NCBI GenBank assembly: GCA_001701075.1
Contig: DAAK01000095.1
Coordinates: 1-8,676 of the forward strand
Reading direction: 5' to 3'
Length of the DNA stretch: 8,676 bases
Source of the DNA: Bacteroidales bacterium GP3
GTDB taxonomy: Bacteria > Bacteroidota > Bacteroidia > Bacteroidales > Muribaculaceae
Every line of letters begins with the position of its first letter. Within the stretch, counting starts at the first letter, position 1. A program made the position numbers and the translations under genes. The notes below the pieces were generated by a model. That model made no database searches, was not told where the DNA came from, and worked only from the letters and a program-made list of their open reading frames with translations. Of the stretch, positions 1-4,821 are shown piece after piece.

Positions 1-61
1 GTTTTTTACTTCTATAAAAATTTAACTTTCGGATTGAGGCGGCCATCACAGTCTCATATCG

Positions 62-91
62 CCGGGCGGCGCATCAAAATGCCCGGTTTTT
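62..91 (+). terminator. Intrinsic terminator of a gene left of the window
   Basis: CCGGGC (62-67) pairs perfectly with GCCCGG (81-86), and five T (87-91) follow at once. An alternative fold adds GCAT/ATGC inside the loop (71-74 with 79-82). A GC-rich stem plus a T-run is the classic rho-independent terminator for transcription running rightwards. The gene it serves would lie before position 1. It also argues against the next gene starting at the ATG at 96, only 5 bases after the T-run. Confidence 0.65.
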
Positions 92-179
92 AAGGATGTG
101 CCACAAATCGGATGCAAAATTACTAAAAATAACTCAATCATCCAAATATTTAATGACAAAATTTAAAAAAAAAGATGAG

Positions 180-187
180 TATCTTTG
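180..187 (+). promoter_or_regulatory. Bacteroidota -7 promoter box of the integrase gene
   Basis: TATCTTTG matches the Bacteroidota sigma-ABfr -7 consensus TAnnTTTG. It lies 25 bases upstream of the ATG at 213, which gives a leader of roughly 20 nt. No clear -33 TTG is seen at the expected 19-21 bp spacing. Its position inside the longest reading frame supports 213, rather than 96, as the true start. Confidence 0.55.
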
Positions 188-212
188 TGTAGAAACCAAA
201 ACTAAACGACAT

Positions 213-1415
213 ATGGCTACGATAAAAGTAAAATTCAGGCCTTCAATTAATGAAGAGAGGGAAGGGACGATCTATTATCAGGTGACACATGAAAGGAAAC
301 CGCGTCAGGTGCGTACGGAATATAAGATTTTTCCGTCAGAATGGAATGAGCAAAGAATGACTCTGACATGTGAGGAAGGCGGTTCGCGAAGCGCAGTAAT
401 ATTGGAGATTAGAAGGAGAATAATAATTGATTTGGAGAGATTCAGCCGTGTAATAAATGCATTTGAGAGGTTACGTCTGGATTACACCAGTGATGACATA
501 GTAGCAGAATATGAGCGAATATCAAAGGAGAATTCCCTCTTTACGTATATGAATAATCTCATAGAAACGATGAGGATGAATGGAAAAATACGCACTTCGG
601 AGGCATACAAATCTACTATGAATAGTTTCTTCAAATTCAGGGAGGGGGAAGACATAATGCTTGAATATCTGGACAAGGAAATGATGGAAGCATATGAAGC
701 ATGGCTCAAGCAGAAGAGTGTTTCGCCAAACACCATATCATTTTATATCCGTATCCTGAGGGCTGTTTACAATAGGGCTGTGGATGAGGAACTGACTGAA
801 AACCGTAAACCGTTCCGAAGGGTATATACAGGGATTGAGAAGACCATGAAGAGGGCATTGCCTATGAAGTTAATAAAAAAGATAAGGAGACTTGATCTTT
901 CCTTTAATCCAAAGTTGGATTATGCGCGCGACATGTTTATTCTCAGTTTTATGCTAAGAGGAATGAGCCTGATAGATATGGCTTTCCTGAGGAAAAGTGA
1001 CTTGCAGAATGGGCAGCTCACATATCGGCGCCGCAAGACCGGACAGCTGCTGACAGTGCAGTGGACACCGGAAATGCAAGAAATTATTAATAAATATCCG
1101 AGTAAAGATACAGGCTATTTATTGCCGATCATACAAAATCCAAGATCAAAACCATTATATGCTTTCCGCAATGTGAGTTACAAAATCAATCAGTATTTGA
1201 GAAGCATTGCGAGTCAGCTTGATCTTCCGATAGCGTTGACAATGTATGTAGCGCGGCATAGCTGGGCTTCGGCGGCGAGGGCAAAGGGAATACCTATCAG
1301 TGTCATCAGTGAAGGTCTTGGACATGATTCGGAGCTTACTACACAAATCTACCTGTCGACACTCGACTCGTGTGCCGTGGACCGTGCCAATGCCAAAATT
1401 CTAAAGCTCCTTTAA
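213..1415 (+). CDS. Tyrosine-type site-specific recombinase (integrase)
   Basis: A 400-residue DNA strand-exchange enzyme of the Bacteroidales phage-integrase type. The N-terminal ~90 residues (MATIKVKFRPS onward) look like the arm-DNA-binding region. A SAM-like core-binding domain follows (~108-200), then the catalytic domain (~215-395). Expected active-site residues are visible: Arg249 (LRGMS), Lys275 (RRRKTG), Arg348 (YVARHSW), His371 (GLGHDS) and the nucleophile Tyr380 (TQIYLS). Box II reads Y-x-x-R instead of H-x-x-R, which is common in Bacteroidetes integrases. The frame is open back to an ATG at 96, but the promoter box at 180-187 and family N-termini favour 213. Codons are rich in AGA/AGG and ATA, unlike the genes to the right, which suggests horizontal acquisition. 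No element cargo, att site or tRNA is seen in the window. It could serve an integrative element extending leftwards or be a lone or DNA-inversion recombinase. The family call is secure; the role is not. Confidence 0.93.
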   Translation: MATIKVKFRPSINEEREGTIYYQVTHERKPRQVRTEYKIFPSEWNEQRMTLTCEEGGSRSAVILEIRRRIIIDLERFSRVINAFERLRLDYTSDDIVAEYERISKENSLFTYMNNLIETMRMNGKIRTSEAYKSTMNSFFKFREGEDIMLEYLDKEMMEAYEAWLKQKSVSPNTISFYIRILRAVYNRAVDEELTENRKPFRRVYTGIEKTMKRALPMKLIKKIRRLDLSFNPKLDYARDMFILSFMLRGMSLIDMAFLRKSDLQNGQLTYRRRKTGQLLTVQWTPEMQEIINKYPSKDTGYLLPIIQNPRSKPLYAFRNVSYKINQYLRSIASQLDLPIALTMYVARHSWASAARAKGIPISVISEGLGHDSELTTQIYLSTLDSCAVDRANAKILKLL

Positions 1416-1474
1416 AATATATATGATAAATGATACCCAAATACATTGACTCTACCAACGATACTGGATTCAAG

Positions 1475-1497
1475 CTCACTTTTGGTAGTGAGGTTTT
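1475..1497 (+). terminator. Probable terminator of the integrase gene
   Basis: CTCACT (1475-1480) pairs with AGTGAG (1487-1492) around a 6-nt loop, followed by G and TTTT (1494-1497). It lies in the 86-bp gap between two convergent genes and is oriented to stop rightward transcription. A competing fold pairs CTACCAA (1452-1458) with TTGGTAG (1482-1488), but it has a 23-nt loop and no better T-run. Confidence 0.45.
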
Positions 1498-1501
1498 CCG
1501 A

Positions 1502-1981
1502 TTATTCTGCCATCCAGACACGGAGGAGGATGGCGTTCTGCTCGAAGCCGACGGGGCGGCAGACGAAGATGCGGTTGTTAAGCCAGTTATAAGAGGAATT
1601 GATGTCGCATTCAAATTTCGGAGATGTCATGAAATATGAATCATCCTCCGCAAATCTATTGATTCCTTCATTGCATACATGGATGGCAACTGAGTCATTG
1701 GTCATAATGGTATAGATGGCCTGCAATTCTGAACGCTTTTGATCCGGATTGACAAGTTGATAGTCAGCGCCTCCAGGGATTACTTTACCATTGACTCTGC
1801 CTGTCACTTCACCTCCTGTGATAGGAATCGTCACACGGACTCCATGTGGATTCGGACCGCCTTTGATGGCAGTCCCGATTTCTGCACGGATGTCGAAGAC
1901 ATGTGTTAGGGTAGGAGTCTGCGAAAAGGCGGAAATCGTTGCTGTAAGAAATAATATCAGTGATATAATGGACTTTTTCAT
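1502..1981 (-). CDS. Exported DUF3237-family protein
   Basis: A 159-residue protein with a Sec signal peptide (MKKSI, then a hydrophobic stretch to about residue 19, likely cleavage near AFS-QTP). There is no lipobox Cys, so it is probably periplasmic or secreted. The mature part resembles DUF3237: a G-x-x-x-P-x-G-x-R turn near 41-49, IPITGGEVTGRVNGKVIPGG (52-71) and ADYQ just after, which are the conserved glycine-rich barrel signatures. About 140 mature residues is close to one full domain. The biochemical function of the family is not established, so none is assigned. It lies 63 bp downstream of cdsA on the same strand, and no TAnnTTTG box is seen in that gap. Co-transcription with cdsA is therefore possible, although the gap holds a perfect hairpin (2009-2038). 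Start is the ATG at 1979-1981, directly before the signal peptide. Confidence 0.8.
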   Translation of the reverse strand: MKKSIISLILFLTATISAFSQTPTLTHVFDIRAEIGTAIKGGPNPHGVRVTIPITGGEVTGRVNGKVIPGGADYQLVNPDQKRSELQAIYTIMTNDSVAIHVCNEGINRFAEDDSYFMTSPKFECDINSSYNWLNNRIFVCRPVGFEQNAILLRVWMAE

Positions 1982-2008
1982 GGTGGTGATTTTTTGATGT
2001 CGGTCTTG

Positions 2009-2038
2009 TTTGACATTCAGACTCGTTTGAATGTCAAA
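2009..2038. other. Perfect 11-bp inverted repeat between cdsA and the DUF3237 gene
   Basis: TTTGACATTCA (2009-2019) and TGAATGTCAAA (2028-2038) are exact inverted copies separated by 8 bases. The hairpin begins 7 bases past the cdsA stop codon and lies 27 bases before the DUF3237 start. Neither strand has a T-run after the stem, so it is not a textbook intrinsic terminator. It may attenuate or separate the two genes, stabilise the cdsA mRNA 3' end, or act as a dyad operator. The sequence shows the symmetry only. Confidence 0.6.
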
Positions 2039-2044
2039 ATCTTA

Positions 2045-2833
2045 TCAATGGATAAAGAGAAGGATGAGGAAGGCGATGGGGAAGGCAATGAGGAAGGAGT
2101 CGATGCGGTCGAGGAGTCCACCGTGACCCGGAATCCAGTTGCCGGAATCCTTAAAACCGTAGTTGCGCTTCAGTTTAGATTCAATAAGGTCGCCGATTGT
2201 GCCGAAAATACATGTGGAGGCAGCAAGCAGCATCCATATGCCGAGGCCATATGCTTCCATCCCAAAGAATGCCGGGCAGTAACGCTGGAGGAAGTAAGTG
2301 CCTATCAAAGTGATCGCAACCCCTCCAAAGAAACCTTCCCAAGTCTTGTTGGGAGAAATCGAGGGACATAGCTTATGGCGCCCTGTGAGCGAACCGACTA
2401 TGTATGCTCCTGAATCATTGAGCCATAGCATCACGAATATCAACAGGGGCAGACGATGCATGGGATCGAACACCATACAGCAAAATGGAATGCCGATGTA
2501 GGCGGTGGCTGCAGGAGAAAACCTCTGGTTGGGATCTTTTTTCCGTAGCCTGTAGATAATTACGAGGCGAATTATCTGGAGTGCAATCCAAAGGATGATA
2601 GAGTAAGGGCAAACGGCAAGGCATATCAGCGACACCACTCCGAGGATGTCAATGATAAAAATCGGGAGAGTCTTGCTGTTGAACCCCATTGCCATGCGGT
2701 CAAGTTCGCAGATGCCGATTATGGCAAAAGCAATTGCTAATGTCCAGAGAGCCCAACCGCCATATAGAATGGCGAATATGATTACGGCTGCATATACTAT
2801 GCCGGATGCGGCACGAACTAAAAACTTATGCAT
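2045..2833 (-). CDS. cdsA: Phosphatidate cytidylyltransferase (CDP-diglyceride synthase)
   Basis: An integral membrane enzyme that makes CDP-diacylglycerol from phosphatidic acid and CTP, the branch-point precursor of membrane phospholipids. Length 262 residues, normal for bacterial CdsA. Several hydrophobic segments run through it, roughly 10-42, 56-97, 109-147, 168-184, 196-214 and 246-261. The C-terminal family signature is complete: Ser219-x-Leu-Lys-Arg223, Lys228-Asp229, Pro235-x-His237-Gly-Gly and Asp242-Arg-x-Asp245. Upstream, NDSGAY (139-144) and SPNKTWEG (160-167) are further conserved family blocks. The gene opposes rsmG across a divergent region with a possible -7 box at 2885-2892. 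The ftsH gene often found beside cdsA in Bacteroidales is absent here; only the DUF3237 gene follows. Start is ATG at 2831-2833; no good Shine-Dalgarno, as is usual in this phylum. Confidence 0.97.
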   Translation of the reverse strand: MHKFLVRAASGIVYAAVIIFAILYGGWALWTLAIAFAIIGICELDRMAMGFNSKTLPIFIIDILGVVSLICLAVCPYSIILWIALQIIRLVIIYRLRKKDPNQRFSPAATAYIGIPFCCMVFDPMHRLPLLIFVMLWLNDSGAYIVGSLTGRHKLCPSISPNKTWEGFFGGVAITLIGTYFLQRYCPAFFGMEAYGLGIWMLLAASTCIFGTIGDLIESKLKRNYGFKDSGNWIPGHGGLLDRIDSFLIAFPIAFLILLFIH

Positions 2834-2852
2834 GATACTATGACTAATTAAA

Positions 2853-2873
2853 AATTTAGAATTTAGAATTTAG
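2853..2873. repeat. Heptamer tandem repeat (AATTTAG)x3
   Basis: Three perfect copies of AATTTAG (2853-2859, 2860-2866, 2867-2873), followed by a partial AATTTT. It lies within what would be the 5' leader of cdsA. The same unit recurs twice at 4790-4803. Slippage could change leader length; that effect is inference. Confidence 0.9.
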
Positions 2874-2884
2874 AATTTTATATG

Positions 2885-2892
2885 CAAAATTA
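2885..2892 (-). promoter_or_regulatory. Possible -7 promoter box of cdsA
   Basis: CAAAATTA on the + strand reads TAATTTTG on the minus strand, matching TAnnTTTG. It is 51 bases upstream of the cdsA ATG. No -33 TTG is seen at the right distance. The predicted leader would contain the AATTTAG repeats. Confidence 0.4.
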
Positions 2893-2946
2893 ATAAAAAA
2901 GCTGATATAATAAGGTGCGAATAGGGAGAATTTGAAGAAAATTTGT

Positions 2947-2954
2947 TATTTTTG
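2947..2954 (+). promoter_or_regulatory. -7 promoter box of rsmG
   Basis: TATTTTTG matches TAnnTTTG and ends only 4 bases before the ATG at 2959. The stretch TTTTGCAGTAT (2950-2960) recurs at the promoter of the NlpC/P60 gene (7990-8000). No -33 TTG lies 19-21 bp upstream. If functional, transcription would begin at or next to the start codon. Confidence 0.45.
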
Positions 2955-2958
2955 CAGT

Positions 2959-3579
2959 ATGATAGAACAAATAACGAAATATTTCCCCAATTTGACCGAT
3001 CGGCAGAGGGAACAGTTTGAGGCCATGATGACTCTCTATCCGGAATGGAACGAGAAAATCAACGTCATAAGCCGCAAGGATATAGAAAATCTTGAGGAGA
3101 GTCATCTTCTCCATAGTATGGCAATCGCAAAATTCATTAATTTTGCGCCCGGCACCCGTGTGCTTGATTTCGGAACCGGCGGCGGTCTGCCGGGATTGCC
3201 TCTCGCCGTACTGTTTCCGGAAGTTCATTTCCATCTGATAGACAGGATTGGGAAGAAACTGAAAGTTGCCTCAGACATAGCTGAAAAAATCGGACTTTCC
3301 AATGTCTCATTCCAGCATGGCGACAGCGGTGAATGTCATGAGAAGTTTGATTTTGTAGTGAGCAGGGCTGTGATGTCTCAGCCGGAAGTTGTCAAACTCA
3401 GCCGCAAGAATATCGCGAGGGAGCAACGTAACGCCATCCCCAATGGAGTCATAGCACTTAAGGGTGGCGACTTAGGGGCTGAACTCCAAGGACTGAAGGA
3501 ATCTGAAATAGTGGATATTTCCAACTATTTCACCGAGGATTTCTTCAAGACCAAGAAAATCGTTTATACTCCCGTCTAA
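2959..3579 (+). CDS. rsmG: 16S rRNA (guanine527-N7)-methyltransferase RsmG
   Basis: A 206-residue SAM-dependent enzyme that methylates N7 of G527 in 16S rRNA of the small ribosomal subunit; loss in other bacteria gives low-level streptomycin resistance. The family pattern is complete: N-terminal helices with YPEWNEKINVISRKD (27-41) and HLLHSMAIAK (49-58), SAM motif I VLDFGTGGGLPG (68-79), acidic Asp95 ending strand 2, FDFVVSRA (130-137), and NGVIALKGGDL near 162-172. The frame can be read back to a TTG at 2932, but the -7 box and the family N-terminus (MIEQITKYFPNLT) fix the ATG at 2959. It is the first gene of a four-gene rightward cluster; the next starts 54 nt downstream after a hairpin. 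No anomalies in length or active site. Confidence 0.96.
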   Translation: MIEQITKYFPNLTDRQREQFEAMMTLYPEWNEKINVISRKDIENLEESHLLHSMAIAKFINFAPGTRVLDFGTGGGLPGLPLAVLFPEVHFHLIDRIGKKLKVASDIAEKIGLSNVSFQHGDSGECHEKFDFVVSRAVMSQPEVVKLSRKNIAREQRNAIPNGVIALKGGDLGAELQGLKESEIVDISNYFTEDFFKTKKIVYTPV

Positions 3580-3581
3580 TG

Positions 3582-3597
3582 ATAACCCTATAACCCT
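3582..3597. repeat. Octamer tandem repeat (ATAACCCT)x2
   Basis: Two perfect copies of ATAACCCT (3582-3589, 3590-3597), starting 3 bases after the rsmG stop and running directly into the hairpin at 3597-3620. It is one of several period 7-8 repeats at gene junctions in this window. Confidence 0.75.
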
Positions 3598-3620
3598 CAA
3601 CTTTCGCTTGCGAAAGTTGA
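3597..3620. other. Perfect 11-bp hairpin between rsmG and the hydrolase gene
   Basis: TCAACTTTCGC (3597-3607) is followed by TT and its exact complement GCGAAAGTTGA (3610-3620), giving a long stem with a CTTG-type tight turn. It is followed by ATCTAAAAAAG, not a T-run, so a simple intrinsic terminator is unlikely. It could be an mRNA-processing or stability element within the operon, or one copy of a genome-wide palindromic repeat. It ends 13 bases before the next ATG. Confidence 0.7.
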
Positions 3621-3633
3621 ATCTAAAAAAGAT

Positions 3634-4278
3634 ATGTTGAAAATAGCGAAATTCGGATTTTATTTGTTTGGAATAAACACATACGTAGTCTATGATCCTG
3701 AAGTGAAGGAGGCTGCCATAATTGATCCTGGAATGAGCCAAAAAAGTGAATTTCAGGCCTTGGAGAATTTTATTGCTCGGGAGGGACTGAAGGTCACTCA
3801 CCTTATTAATACTCACCTCCATATAGACCATGCCATTTCTGACAATTGGGTAAAGGAGAAATATGGCGTCGGCGTAGAGGCTCACGCTGACGATGCTATG
3901 CTTGGGACTTACTTAGCTCAGCAGGCTCAAAGCTTTGGCATACCCGGTGAATATGTCGCTGTGGAGATTGATAAGAAATTGAAGGAAGGTGATGTGATAC
4001 GGATAGGTAAAGGGGAGCTGAAGGTGCTCCACGTTCCAGGCCATAGTCCCGGCAGCATTTGCCTATATGACAAGGAAGATGATTTTGTGATTGTGGGAGA
4101 TGCCCTTTTCGAGGGCAGCATCGGACGAAGTGACTTGCCAGGTGGCAATCATCGTCAGCTCTTAGAAGCCATAAAGAATAAACTTCTCACTCTTCCAAGG
4201 GAGACGGCAGTCTATTCCGGACATGGAAATGCGACTACGATTGGAAGGGAGTGGGATGGGAATCCTTACCTTGTTTAA
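3634..4278 (+). CDS. Metallo-beta-lactamase-fold hydrolase, glyoxalase II-like
   Basis: A 214-residue cytosolic hydrolase of the hydroxyacylglutathione-hydrolase (glyoxalase II / YcbL-like) branch of the metallo-beta-lactamase fold. The two-metal site is complete: His61-x-His63-x-Asp65-His66 (THLHIDH), His137 (VPGHSPGS), Asp156 (VGDALF) and His197 (YSGHGNATTIG). GSIGRSDLPGG (161-171) is the usual loop after the metal Asp. The C-terminal glutathione-binding extension of true eukaryotic glyoxalase II is absent, as in the short bacterial forms, so the natural thioester substrate is uncertain. It lacks a signal peptide. It lies 54 nt after rsmG and 19 nt before the DUF5063 gene, probably in one operon. 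Its TAA stop overlaps the first unit of an AACGATT repeat. Beta-lactamase activity is not suggested. Confidence 0.9.
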   Translation: MLKIAKFGFYLFGINTYVVYDPEVKEAAIIDPGMSQKSEFQALENFIAREGLKVTHLINTHLHIDHAISDNWVKEKYGVGVEAHADDAMLGTYLAQQAQSFGIPGEYVAVEIDKKLKEGDVIRIGKGELKVLHVPGHSPGSICLYDKEDDFVIVGDALFEGSIGRSDLPGGNHRQLLEAIKNKLLTLPRETAVYSGHGNATTIGREWDGNPYLV

Positions 4279-4297
4279 CGATCAACGATTAACGATT
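4277..4297. repeat. Heptamer tandem repeat (AACGATY)x3 filling an intergenic gap
   Basis: AACGATC (4277-4283), AACGATT (4284-4290) and AACGATT (4291-4297) fill the whole gap between the hydrolase stop codon and the next ATG at 4298, leaving no Shine-Dalgarno sequence. The 13-mer GATCAACGATTAA here (4280-4292) recurs exactly at 8619-8631, over the stop codon of the NlpC/P60 gene. Confidence 0.85.
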
Positions 4298-4816
4298 ATG
4301 GAGGCGATACATACGCGATTGATAAATCTCACAGCGCTTTGTGCTGAATATTGCAGTGTGCTTGAGAACAGCAGGGAGATGGAGAAAGAAGAATTGCTGA
4401 ATGCTCTTCTTGGTTATCTTCCGAGAATATATTTTGAGTTTCACGACATTGATGCCGGCGAGAGCGCTTCGCTCGATGAGTGGGGCGTTGGTGTCAGCGA
4501 CCATATGGATGAGGAGCAGTATGAATCTGTAAGGATACAACTCGCTATGGTTTTCGGTGAAGATGACACTTATCTTGAGACTTTCGAGAAGGACATGAAG
4601 TATTCCGATACTCCTATTGCCACTACCATCTCTGAAAACCTCGCAGACATTTACCAGCCATTGTATGACTTTGTGATGGAAGTGAGGGAAAGCAGCGGGG
4701 AAAACCTGGAAGAAGCTTACCGCGCTTGCAAGGATGCATTCAAGGAATACTGGTCGCAGACCCTCTGCAATGTACTCAGAGCACTGAATAATTTAGAATT
4801 TAGTCTGAAAAACTGA
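4298..4816 (+). CDS. DUF5063 domain-containing protein
   Basis: A 172-residue acidic, probably all-helical cytosolic protein with no signal peptide or membrane segment. It resembles Bacteroidales DUF5063 proteins through the block AMVFGEDDTYLETFEKDM (83-100), KYSDTPIATTISENLADIYQ (101-120) and the tail FKEYWSQTLCNVLRAL (148-163). The function of the family is not known and nothing catalytic is evident. The frame is open to an ATG at 4223 inside the hydrolase gene, but homologous sequence starts at the ATG at 4298, directly after the heptamer repeat. The last residues (NNLEFSL) are encoded by two AATTTAG repeat units, so the C-terminus has been formed or altered by repeat DNA. It sits 19 nt after the hydrolase and 5 nt before the aminopeptidase, so it is almost certainly translated from the same mRNA. 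Confidence 0.82.
   Translation: MEAIHTRLINLTALCAEYCSVLENSREMEKEELLNALLGYLPRIYFEFHDIDAGESASLDEWGVGVSDHMDEEQYESVRIQLAMVFGEDDTYLETFEKDMKYSDTPIATTISENLADIYQPLYDFVMEVRESSGENLEEAYRACKDAFKEYWSQTLCNVLRALNNLEFSLKN
4790..4803. repeat. Heptamer tandem repeat (AATTTAG)x2 inside a coding 3' end
   Basis: AATTTAG at 4790-4796 and 4797-4803, the same unit as the triple copy at 2853-2873. Here it lies in frame at the end of the DUF5063 gene, 13 bases before the end of its stop codon. Because 7 is not a multiple of 3, gain or loss of one unit would shift the frame and the stop, which lies only 5 bases before the next ATG. Confidence 0.8.
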
Positions 4817-4821
4817 CAACT

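Noticed and set aside
1..93. Open + frame ending at TAA 91-93, and an open minus frame from ATG at 46 to the left edge
   Set aside because: Both are too short to recognise. The + frame runs through the terminator hairpin, and the minus frame shows only 15 codons, so no CDS is called.
96..212. N-terminal extension of the integrase from ATG 96
   Set aside because: It lies 5 bases after a terminator T-run, contains the -7 promoter box, and is lysine-rich, unlike integrase N-termini. The start at 213 fits better.
1994..2371. 125-codon + strand frame over cdsA
   Set aside because: It is antisense to the fully conserved CdsA sequence, acidic and low in complexity because it mirrors hydrophobic codons. 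It is a shadow frame.
4462..4474. GAGCG-CTT-CGCTC mini-hairpin inside the DUF5063 gene
   Set aside because: A 5-bp stem in coding sequence encoding ordinary residues. Such symmetry is common by chance.
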